Part shown: positions 7,274 to 14,291 of the stretch, one piece after another | Numbering within the stretch: position 1 is the first letter of the stretch | How the letters are laid out: each line of letters starts with the position of its first letter | Source of the DNA: Microbacterium sp. SMR1 | GTDB taxonomy: Bacteria > Actinomycetota > Actinomycetes > Actinomycetales > Microbacteriaceae | Assembly (NCBI RefSeq): GCF_003289625.1 | Contig: NZ_QMBN01000002.1 | Span: 987,797 to 1,051,796, forward strand | Direction: 5' to 3' | Length of the DNA: 64,000 nucleotides | Made by a program: the position numbers and the translations under genes | The notes under the pieces: model-generated | The model's database searches: none | Seen by the model: only the letters and a program-made list of their open reading frames with translations | Told to the model about the DNA's origin: nothing

Positions 7274-8200
7274 ATGATCGAGGTCTCCGACGCGCACAAG
7301 CGCTACGGCTCGACGGTCGCGCTCACCGCCGTCGATCTCACGGCCGAACCGGGGCAGGTGACCGCCGTGATCGGCCCCAACGGCGCTGGGAAGTCGACGC
7401 TCTTCCGCGCTGTCCTGGGGCTCGAGACCCTCGACGCGGGCTCGGCGCTGGTGGACGGGCTGCCCTACTCCCGTGCGCGGACACCTCTGCGTGCCGTCGG
7501 AGCCGCTGTTGATCCATCCGCGTTCCACCCCGCGCGGCGGGTCGTCGACGAAGTCCTGATCGCGGCAGTCTCACAAGGACTTCCAAGACGGCGCGTCGAA
7601 GCGGTGCTCCACGAAGTGGGGCTGTGGCCGGTGCGTCACCGACGTGTGCGGGCCCTGTCTCTCGGAATGCGCCAGCGGCTGAGCCTGGCTGTGGCCTTGA
7701 TCGGACGTCCGCGCAGTCTGATCCTCGACGAGCCGCTCAACGGTCTCGACGTCGATGGCATCCATTGGATGCGCGGTCTTCTGCGCGAGGCCTCCGACGG
7801 CGGGTGCGCTGTTCTGATTTCCTCGCACATACTCTCCGAACTGGAGCGGGTCGCCGACCGCATCCACGTGCTCGCCAGCGGTCGGATGATCTCGTCCGCC
7901 GACGTCGCGGCATCGGCAGAACGCTCTCGGCACGTTGTCGTGGTGAGCGACGATCCCGGCGCGCTGCGGAGTCTGCTGGTGACGCAAGCCACCGACATCG
8001 TCCGCGAGGGACGTGCTCTTCTCGTCTGGGGTATGACCGTCCGAGCCGTCGCTGAGGTGGCGTTCCGGCATCGGTTCTTCGTCGAATCACTCGCGGAATC
8101 CCACGACTCGCTCGAGAGCGACTACGTCCGTCTGCTTGCCGAAGCGGCACCGCTCGACCCCGTGCTGAAAGAGCCTCCGCGCTCGGACGGGCCGTCATGA
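7274..8200 (+). CDS. ABC transporter ATPase of the bacteriocin cluster
   Basis: The 308-residue ATPase has a Walker A motif GPNGAGKST (residues ~34-42), a signature-like LSLGMRQRLSLA, a Walker B motif SLILDEPLNGLD and a switch His in SSHILSELE. It resembles CcmA/BcrA-type ATPases that pair with separate permeases. The start follows a strong GGAGGGA site, and the stop overlaps the ATG of the permease (ATGA). It probably energises the permease at 8197-9054, for export or for removing the mature bacteriocin from the membrane (immunity). Confidence 0.92.
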   Translation: MIEVSDAHKRYGSTVALTAVDLTAEPGQVTAVIGPNGAGKSTLFRAVLGLETLDAGSALVDGLPYSRARTPLRAVGAAVDPSAFHPARRVVDEVLIAAVSQGLPRRRVEAVLHEVGLWPVRHRRVRALSLGMRQRLSLAVALIGRPRSLILDEPLNGLDVDGIHWMRGLLREASDGGCAVLISSHILSELERVADRIHVLASGRMISSADVAASAERSRHVVVVSDDPGALRSLLVTQATDIVREGRALLVWGMTVRAVAEVAFRHRFFVESLAESHDSLESDYVRLLAEAAPLDPVLKEPPRSDGPS

Positions 8201-9054
8201 CGGGATCGGTGAAGTCCGCGCTGATGAGTGAGCGCGCCCGGCGGGCGCAGCGTATGAGGGATGTGGTCCGCGCGGAGTTTCTCAAGGCGCGGAGCCTGCG
8301 GGTCCAGCCGTTGCTCTGGACGGCCGGGGTGCTCGGCGCTCTCGTGGGTACAGCCGCCGCTCTCCTCTTCGCGAGCATCCTCGGTTCCATCGACGCCGAT
8401 CTGCCTCCGGGCGAGGTCGCTCGGCTGGTCGAGCGTGCCCCCGTTGCCGGTGCCGGGACTGCTGCGCTGCTCTGGGGATTCGCCGCGATCCACCTCACGG
8501 CGAACGAGCGCGCGACGGGACGCGAGCGCTTGACGGACATCGAGGTGCCGTCGCGGGGGCGGACGTTCGTCGCGCGACTCGCGGTCGTCATCATGGGGGC
8601 CGGGGTCCTCGCGGCGTGCACCTCTGCGCTCGCCGGAGCGGCGACGGCTTCGTATGTTCTCGCGAGCGGCGGCACGCCGCAGGTCGCGGTGCGCGACATC
8701 GTCGGGTGGGCGGTCGTGGCACTGGCGACGAGCCTGTGCGTGGCGTGGGCGGCGTGCCTGGGGCTCGCGATTCGCAACGGCGTCGTCGCCGCCGCCACCC
8801 ATCTCACCGTGTTCGTCATCCTCCCCGCGGTGCTCGGATCTGTGGCCGCCACGTCACGGCACGAGGGCTACGCCTGGGCTGCGTCGATGATGCCGGCTGG
8901 GCGGCTGGGTTTCGTGGTCGATGCATCCGGCGCGGATGAGGTTCTGCCTCTCATCAGCGCATGCGGGGTTCTTCTGGTGTGGCTCGCGGGCGCGACCACG
9001 GTCGCCTGGTTGCGCTGGCGTGTGCCGGCGGTTCGGAGCGAGGTGCGCCGGTGA
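8197..9054 (+). CDS. ABC-2-type permease of the bacteriocin cluster
   Basis: The 285-residue protein has a cytoplasmic N-terminus (residues 1-40, containing VVRAEFLKARSLR as in ABC-2 permeases) and about six transmembrane helices. It is coupled to the ATPase gene upstream and, through GTGA, to the 522-residue membrane protein downstream. The substrate is inferred from the locus to be the circular bacteriocin. Sequence alone does not separate an export role from an immunity role. Confidence 0.82.
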   Translation: MTGSVKSALMSERARRAQRMRDVVRAEFLKARSLRVQPLLWTAGVLGALVGTAAALLFASILGSIDADLPPGEVARLVERAPVAGAGTAALLWGFAAIHLTANERATGRERLTDIEVPSRGRTFVARLAVVIMGAGVLAACTSALAGAATASYVLASGGTPQVAVRDIVGWAVVALATSLCVAWAACLGLAIRNGVVAAATHLTVFVILPAVLGSVAATSRHEGYAWAASMMPAGRLGFVVDASGADEVLPLISACGVLLVWLAGATTVAWLRWRVPAVRSEVRR

Positions 9055-10619
9055 TCGTGGATCTGCGGCACGCGTGGATCGTCGCTGCCGCACTGACGAC
9101 GCGTCGCCTGCGCCGGTTCGCGCCGATTCCGCTACTCGCGCCGCGAACGGCCGTCACAGCCTCGATCATCGGCGTCGGTCTCGCGGTCGGTGTCGGCGTC
9201 TGGGCGGGGTACGTGCTGCGCTTGATCGGGGTGCCGTCGCAGACAGCGGCCGGCGTCGTGATCCTCATCGGGCTCGTCTTCGGCATCGGGACGGGATCGG
9301 TCTGGGGGGAGGTCCGCCCGGCGCTCATCGAGCACCGCAGCTGGCAGGTCTTCGCCGACCGGGGAGTCTCGCCCCGCGCCTACCTGTTCGGACGGCACCT
9401 GCTCGGACGCCTCGTCCGCCTCGTCGCCATCACGGTCGGCATGCTCGTGGCGCTGCGGCTGCTCGACGAGTCAGCGAGCTCGATCGGTGCGTGGACATGG
9501 GCAGCGGCGGCGCTCGCGGGCGCGGGATCGGCGTCGTGCGGCATGGGTTTCGCCCTGCTGCGACTGCCTCTCGCTCGGCGCAGTACAGCTGTTACGACGG
9601 CGTGGGCTCTCACCGCGCTCGCGGTCGTCACTGTCGCGGTCGCCTGGGTGGTGACATGGGTGAGCCGAGCCTTCGGCGCGCTGCCGAGCGCGCCACTCGA
9701 CGCATTCGAGGTGCCAGCCCCGACCGGCCTGACGACGAGTTTGGGCCTGTGCTGCCTCGCTGCTGCCGTCGCCGCCGGGGCAGCGGCCCGACAGGTGCGG
9801 ACGCTTCAGTGGGCGGAGATCATGCCTCGAGCAGATCGCATCGGCGGTGGTGGGACTCGGCGGACGGGACGCTCGTCGGGAGGGCGACGATTCGCCGAAC
9901 TGGCCCTGCTCGACATCCGCCGCGCGCTTCGGTCGTTCGAATGGCGCGTGAGGCCGAGTCTGTTCACACTTCTCGCGATGCTCCTCGCCGTCGTCTCACT
10001 GGGGGCGCTCGGCGGGTGGATCTGGGCGCATCCGATCCAGGAGCTCTCTGCTCAACCGGTGGGTGCGACGGTGGTCGGCGGCATCTGCGCGGGGTACGGG
10101 TTCGTGGTCTTCTCATCGCTCGCTCCCTTGGTCTCGCTCGACTCCGACCGCCGGGCGGTCGTGCTGATGCGCACCTTTCCCGGGGGCGTCCGCTCGCTCG
10201 CCGTCACGCGAGCCGCCAGCGGCAGCATGATCACGGCGATAGCCGGGGCGGCATTCATCGGCGTACTCGCCGGCCTGACTCCGATTCAGGCGCATGCCGT
10301 CGGCACCGCCGGGGTCGCGTGCGCGGCGGTGTCCGTCGTGGCGCCCACGCTTGCCTGCGCTGTGTCGCTGAGGTACCCCCAGACCGATTGGAAGGAAGCG
10401 AGCGAGCTCGGTCAGCGGGGCTGGATGCGAGCTGCCGCGACTTACGCGGTCGGCATCGCGATCGCCGCCGCTCTGTCGATCGGGTCCGCCGTTCCTTGGA
10501 CGCACGCGTCCGCAACCCTGGCCGTCGTCGCCCTCGTCGTCGGGTCCCCCGTGGCCGCAGCTGCCGCGACAGCGCTGCTTCCCACAGTGATCGGAGCACA
10601 CCATCGTCCTCATCGTTGA
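9051..10619 (+). CDS. Large multi-pass membrane protein, permease partner of the second ATPase
   Basis: The start is the GTG at 9051, whose last two bases lie in the previous stop (GTGA), giving 522 residues; upstream in-frame starts lie inside the permease gene. About 12 hydrophobic segments fall into two blocks separated by a polar stretch near residues 260-300 (RADRIGGGGTRRTG). This suggests a duplicated six-helix ABC-2-like permease. The C-terminal end overlaps the beginning of the second ATPase gene. No family was recognised with confidence. Confidence 0.72.
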   Translation: MIVDLRHAWIVAAALTTRRLRRFAPIPLLAPRTAVTASIIGVGLAVGVGVWAGYVLRLIGVPSQTAAGVVILIGLVFGIGTGSVWGEVRPALIEHRSWQVFADRGVSPRAYLFGRHLLGRLVRLVAITVGMLVALRLLDESASSIGAWTWAAAALAGAGSASCGMGFALLRLPLARRSTAVTTAWALTALAVVTVAVAWVVTWVSRAFGALPSAPLDAFEVPAPTGLTTSLGLCCLAAAVAAGAAARQVRTLQWAEIMPRADRIGGGGTRRTGRSSGGRRFAELALLDIRRALRSFEWRVRPSLFTLLAMLLAVVSLGALGGWIWAHPIQELSAQPVGATVVGGICAGYGFVVFSSLAPLVSLDSDRRAVVLMRTFPGGVRSLAVTRAASGSMITAIAGAAFIGVLAGLTPIQAHAVGTAGVACAAVSVVAPTLACAVSLRYPQTDWKEASELGQRGWMRAAATYAVGIAIAAALSIGSAVPWTHASATLAVVALVVGSPVAAAAATALLPTVIGAHHRPHR

Positions 10620-11244
10620 TGCTGAGATCGGCTACAGCCGCACTGTCGTGCTCCACCGGGCGCGGTTCGAGGTTGCGCCTGGCGAGGTGATGCTCGTCCG
10701 CGGTCCTAACGGCGCCGGCAAGTCGACGCTCCTGTCCACCATCGCGGGCGTGCGGAGGCCACTCCGTGGGTCGACGACGGTCGGAGGTGCGCAAGCCGCC
10801 GCGTCGGCGGCGAAGAAGGACATCGGCTACGTGACGGACCCGCCCCACCTCTTCGAAGAGCTCACGCCGGGAGAGCATCTCGAACTGGCGAGGTCGCTCT
10901 GGGCCGCGGCGAAGATCGGGACAGGCGGGGCAGAGCTGAGCGGTCGCATCCTCGACGGGACGCCGGACTTGCCGGCTGCCATGCTGTCTCTCGGTCAGCG
11001 CAAAAGGGTCGGCATCGCGCTCGCGCTTCTCCACGCACCCACGTTGTGGGTTCTCGACGAACCCTTCAACGGGCTCGACGCATCCAGCGTCTCGGTGCTC
11101 CGAGAGCTGCTGACCGGTCATCTCGCTCAGGGCGGTGCGGTGGTGTGCGCCACGCATGATGAGGAGGCGCTGCGGGCGGTCGAACCCCGAGTCCTCGACC
11201 TGGGTGATCCGGCTTCGAGGCTGGCTTCCGGCACGACCCCGTAG
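10603..11244 (+). CDS. Second ABC ATPase of the bacteriocin cluster (start codon uncertain)
   Basis: The ATPase has Walker A GPNGAGKST, a signature region MLSLGQRKRVGIA, Walker B LWVLDEPFNGLD and a switch His in CATHDEE. The first standard start in frame is the GTG at 10648 (198 residues), but that removes the first beta-strand and the A-loop Tyr (IVDAEIGYSRTVV), which are clearly encoded upstream. An in-frame stop at 10588 limits the extension. In between, only ATC at 10603, seven bases after GGAG, looks usable and gives 213 residues. I therefore propose a non-standard ATC start. A sequencing error is the other explanation. It probably partners the 522-residue membrane protein. Confidence 0.82.
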   Translation: MVLIVDAEIGYSRTVVLHRARFEVAPGEVMLVRGPNGAGKSTLLSTIAGVRRPLRGSTTVGGAQAAASAAKKDIGYVTDPPHLFEELTPGEHLELARSLWAAAKIGTGGAELSGRILDGTPDLPAAMLSLGQRKRVGIALALLHAPTLWVLDEPFNGLDASSVSVLRELLTGHLAQGGAVVCATHDEEALRAVEPRVLDLGDPASRLASGTTP

Positions 11245-11253
11245 CGTGGAGGC

Positions 11254-12051
11254 ATGGTGGATGCCCGAGCGCTCGAAGACCTGGCCGTCGACATCGCCCG
11301 CGAGGCGGGTGCGCTCGCGCGCCGACGCCGCGGCGAAGGAGTCGCGATCGCCGCGACGAAGTCGGCGCTCGCCGACATCGTCACCGAAGCAGACCGCGAG
11401 GTCGAGCTCCTCATCCGCGATCGCATCGCACAGGCGCGCCCCGATGACGGCTTCCTCGGCGAGGAGTCCGGCGCCGAGCGCGGCGCCAGCGGGCTGACCT
11501 GGGTCGTGGACCCCATCGACGGAACGGTCAACTACGCCTACGGCATCCCGCATTACGCCGTGAGCATCGCGGTCGTCGACGGTGAACCCGATCCGCAGCG
11601 ATGGGAGGCGGTCGCGGCGGCGGTCTTCTCTCCGGCCGTCGACGAGATGTTCCGGGCGACCGCAGGCGGGGGAGCGTGGCTCGGGGATGCGCGCCTGGCG
11701 GTGTCCGAGCCGTCGGATGCCGGTGCCCTCCTGGCGACGGGTTTCGGCTACGACCCGGCGACGCACGCGGGCGACCTCGCGCGACTCGGGCGGATCATGC
11801 CGGTCGCTCGTGACATCCGCCGAGCCGGCGCCGCGTCGCTCGATCTCGCCTACGTCGCGGCGGGGCGTCTCGACGGCTATGTCGAGCGCGGACTGCAGCC
11901 GTGGGACCACGCCGCCGGGGCGCTTCTCGTGGCCGAGGCCGGCGGCGTCGTCACCGGTATGCCCGGCGAGCGGCCCGGCCGCACCATGACGATCGCCGCG
12001 TCGTCGTCGCTCCACAGTCGGCTGACCGAACGGGTTTTCCACGAAAGCTGA
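11254..12051 (+). CDS. Inositol monophosphatase family phosphatase
   Basis: The 265-residue enzyme has the family's Mg2+/Li+-binding motifs: DIVTEADREVE, GEESG, WVVDPIDGTVNY, and QPWDHAAGALLVAEAGG near the C-terminus. Members hydrolyse inositol phosphate, fructose-1,6-bisphosphate, histidinol phosphate or PAP, and sequence inspection does not choose between them. It starts nine bases after the last bacteriocin-cluster gene behind GTGGAGG, so read-through from that operon is possible. Functionally it looks unrelated. Confidence 0.92.
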   Translation: MVDARALEDLAVDIAREAGALARRRRGEGVAIAATKSALADIVTEADREVELLIRDRIAQARPDDGFLGEESGAERGASGLTWVVDPIDGTVNYAYGIPHYAVSIAVVDGEPDPQRWEAVAAAVFSPAVDEMFRATAGGGAWLGDARLAVSEPSDAGALLATGFGYDPATHAGDLARLGRIMPVARDIRRAGAASLDLAYVAAGRLDGYVERGLQPWDHAAGALLVAEAGGVVTGMPGERPGRTMTIAASSSLHSRLTERVFHES

Positions 12052-12187
12052 CGCGTGGATCGCGTTCCCAGCTGTAAGACGTTAGTGTTTACCCGTTCGT
12101 TATCTTCGGAACCCGAGCCGAGGGATCGAACGCAACCCGGACTGTTCCGCTGCGCACGAGCGCGCGCTGTTTTCGAGAGCCTGCGAT

Positions 12188-13534
12188 TTGACTTCTGAGA
12201 CCACTCCCACTGAGGCCGCGTCCTCGCGACCCTCGGCAGGGGAAGCCTCGGCGGGACTCACGCGGGCTGCCGGTCTCACCCGGGCACAGTGGCGGCGGCT
12301 GGCAGCTGAAGCCGAGCTCGCCGCGAAGGTCGCCGCCGTTCCGGCCGATGACGTCGCAACGATCGACGAGGCACCGCAGACGCCGGACGTCGAAGCCGTC
12401 GATTCGCCGGCCGCCGCGACCAGCGAGACCGTAGCCGACGAGATGGTCCTCACCGTCGTGGACGGCGACGCTTACGCGGGACCGAATTTCGTCGCGCCTT
12501 CCCGCCGTCGTCGCACCCGCCCGGCCGCGGAGCACGGTGCCGCGCAGGGCGAGTCGTTCGGCCCGGCCGCGGTCGACTCCGAGACGCCGGATGCCGACGA
12601 CGCGCGCTCGCACAGCGACGCGCACGCGAGCGACGAGACGCGCGAGCCGTCCGACGCGCACGACGTCGACGAGTTCGAGTTCGCCGCGCGGCTGTTCTCC
12701 TTCACTGCGCAGACCCCGGTGCAGGTGGGCGAGGAGTCCATCGCCGAGCACCAGCAGCGCACCCGCGAGGTCACGGTCGCGCGTCCGGGTCGCCTGCGTC
12801 GCGTGGGCAAGCGAATTGCTGCGGCATCCGTCTCGATGAGCGCCGTCGCCGCCGTCGGTCTCCTGGCCGTCGGCCTGACGAGCCCTGCGGCCGCCGTCTT
12901 CGCCTCGGGCGACACGGGTCGCGACATCACGGCCGAGGCGCCCCGGACATCCGCGTCGATCGAGCCTGAAGAGATCCAGGCGTACGTCTCGTCTCCGAAC
13001 ACGGGCGTCACCTTCGATCGCAGCGACACCTTCGATGTGACGTCCGTCTCGGAGATCGCGGCCGACTCGGGTGTGACCAACTTCGCCGGTACGTGGGTCA
13101 ACGACCCCAACGCCGCGATCCAGTGGCCGTTCCCGGTCGGGGTTCCGATCTCGGCGCAGTTCGGCTCGGTCTCGTACCTGTCCGAGTTCTCCCGCCCGCA
13201 TCGCGGTGTCGACCTGACGCCGGGGGCCGGGGCGGAGATCCACGCCGTCGCGGGCGGAACCGTGCGCATCGCGACCGAGGCAGGCGGCGACTACGGCGTG
13301 ACCGTCGTCATCGACCACAACATCGACGGTGAGCTCGTCTCGACGCGCTACGGCCACATGCAGTACGGCTCGCTGCGGGTGAAGGTCGGAGACACGATCG
13401 AGCCCGGCGAGATCATCGGACAGGTCGGCAGCACCGGCAAGTCGACCGGCGCGCACCTGCACCTCGAGGTGCTCCTCGGCGGGACGACGCAGATCGACCC
13501 GATCGCCTGGCTCGAAGAGCACACGAAGCGCTGA
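12188..13534 (+). CDS. Membrane-anchored M23 (LytM) peptidoglycan endopeptidase-like protein
   Basis: The 448-residue protein starts at a TTG; no ATG or GTG in frame is available nearby. A long acidic, Ala/Glu/Asp-rich cytoplasmic part (residues ~1-205) is followed by one transmembrane helix (~217-237, AVAAVGLLAVGLTSPAAAV), a linker and a C-terminal M23 domain. The zinc ligands are visible in RPHRGVDLT and in GAHLHLE. It probably cleaves peptide cross-bridges or regulates such cleavage at the cell surface. The upstream gap of 136 bp may carry a -10 (TATCTT, 12101-12106), but no clear -35 was found. Confidence 0.88.
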   Translation: MTSETTPTEAASSRPSAGEASAGLTRAAGLTRAQWRRLAAEAELAAKVAAVPADDVATIDEAPQTPDVEAVDSPAAATSETVADEMVLTVVDGDAYAGPNFVAPSRRRRTRPAAEHGAAQGESFGPAAVDSETPDADDARSHSDAHASDETREPSDAHDVDEFEFAARLFSFTAQTPVQVGEESIAEHQQRTREVTVARPGRLRRVGKRIAAASVSMSAVAAVGLLAVGLTSPAAAVFASGDTGRDITAEAPRTSASIEPEEIQAYVSSPNTGVTFDRSDTFDVTSVSEIAADSGVTNFAGTWVNDPNAAIQWPFPVGVPISAQFGSVSYLSEFSRPHRGVDLTPGAGAEIHAVAGGTVRIATEAGGDYGVTVVIDHNIDGELVSTRYGHMQYGSLRVKVGDTIEPGEIIGQVGSTGKSTGAHLHLEVLLGGTTQIDPIAWLEEHTKR

Positions 13535-13563
13535 CCTGATTCGAAGTGAGGCCGCCGAGATGG

Positions 13564-13569
13564 TATCCT
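13564..13569 (+). promoter_or_regulatory. Probable -10 box for the tRNA-Thr/tRNA-Met transcript
   Basis: TATCCT lies 28 bp before the tRNA-Thr gene, with TTCGAA about 18 bases upstream as a possible -35. It lies just after the stop of the peptidase gene. Confidence 0.4.
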
Positions 13570-13597
13570 CTTCTAGTTGCCCGCTTGCGGGTAGCAC

Positions 13598-13669
13598 GCC
13601 CCGATAGCTCAGTGGCAGAGCACTTCCATGGTAAGGAAGGGGTCGTCAGTTCAATCCTGACTCGGGGCT
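13598..13669 (+). tRNA. tRNA-Thr (anticodon GGT)
   Basis: The acceptor stem GCCCCGA pairs with TCGGGGC. The anticodon stem CTTCC/GGAAG encloses the loop ATGGTAA, giving anticodon GGT. The T-arm contains TTCAATC. The discriminator base is T, and the CCA end is not encoded. Confidence 0.95.
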
Positions 13670-13692
13670 CGCAGCATCCTCGGATGCGATGC

Positions 13693-13766
13693 GGCAGGGT
13701 AGCTCAGTTGGTGAGAGCGCACGACTCATAATCGTGAGGTCGCGGGTTCAAGCCCCGCTCCTGCTA
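13693..13766 (+). tRNA. tRNA-Met (anticodon CAT, elongator-like)
   Basis: The acceptor GGCAGGG pairs with TCCTGCT through two G-T pairs. The anticodon stem CACGA/TCGTG encloses CTCATAA, giving anticodon CAT. The T-arm GCGGG-TTCAAGC-CCCGC is perfect. The acceptor begins with a G-U pair rather than the mismatch typical of the initiator, which favours an elongator. It lies 23 bp after tRNA-Thr. Confidence 0.94.
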
Positions 13767-13772
13767 CAGATG

Positions 13773-13799
13773 AAAACCCCCGGACGCACCGGGGGTTTT
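13773..13799 (+). terminator. Rho-independent terminator after the tRNAs
   Basis: AAAACCCCCGG pairs with CCGGGGGTTTT around a 5-base loop (ACGCA), ending in a T-run six bases after tRNA-Met. The A/T-run symmetry means it could act in both directions. Confidence 0.92.
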
Positions 13800-13849
13800 G
13801 TCGTATTCGGCAACGGCAACCGCGCGCGAAAGTCCGCGGGAACGAGAAG

Positions 13850-13880
13850 GCGCCCGGGACCCCTCCAGAGTCCCGGGCGC
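13850..13880. terminator. Strong GC hairpin without T-run
   Basis: GCGCCCGGGAC (13850-13860) pairs perfectly with GTCCCGGGCGC (13870-13880) around nine bases. The lack of a T-run makes termination uncertain. It lies between the tRNA terminator and the leftward P450 gene. Confidence 0.5.
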
Positions 13881-14159
13881 AGGTCGGACGCGAGACGAGG
13901 ACCTAACTCGCGGCCGAGGGATCGAGCAGGCCCGCCCTGCTCCCCATCAGCGCTGGATCGCACCCGACGTCACGATCATGCCTCGCGTGGCAGGATGTCG
14001 TGGCGCGCCCGCTATCCGCCCGCGTCGCGGAAAAATGGCCGGTGAAGCAGGATAACCGGGTCGCAACGACCTCGTGTGCGAGCTACGTATGGGCTGAAGT
14101 TCCGCGCAGGATTTCATCCGATCGGATGACGTGGCGCCGCGCGTCCCGCAGAAACCAGA
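13881..14159. other. Part of a ~490-bp gene-poor stretch (13800-14291)
   Basis: Short frames here look like chance openings without ribosome sites. The only structured items are hairpins at 13850-13880 and 14160-14188 and a perfect 16-bp palindrome, TCATCCGATCGGATGA, at 14115-14130. No tRNA-like or coding pattern was found. The palindrome could be an operator or the core of a small RNA. Confidence 0.4.
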
Positions 14160-14188
14160 ACGCCCCGTCATCGGAGGATGCGGGGCGT
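14160..14188. terminator. Hairpin downstream of the P450 gene
   Basis: ACGCCCCG (14160-14167) pairs with CGGGGCGT (14181-14188), extended by CATC/GATG with one bulged base. It lies about 100 bp beyond the P450 stop and could end that transcript. There is no clear T-run. Confidence 0.45.
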
Positions 14189-14291
14189 CCCACGATCCGG
14201 GGGGAAGATCGTCGACGTCATCGACGCTAGGGCCTCCCCGCCGGTCCGTCGAGTCGGCCTTTCGGGGGACACGTCGTCTGCAGGTGACGCG

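Noticed and set aside
10255..12042. Long minus-strand frame opposite the second ATPase and the inositol-phosphatase gene
   Set aside because: Arg/Asp/Gly-rich composition with no domain signal, typical of antisense frames in GC-rich DNA.
12052..12187. Riboswitch (for example c-di-AMP type) upstream of the M23 gene
   Set aside because: The 136-bp gap lacks the conserved motifs of the ydaO-type element; only a weak -10 is visible.
13598..13766. tRNA pair as an integration site for a mobile element
   Set aside because: No integrase, no repeated tRNA 3' end downstream and normal flanking genes.
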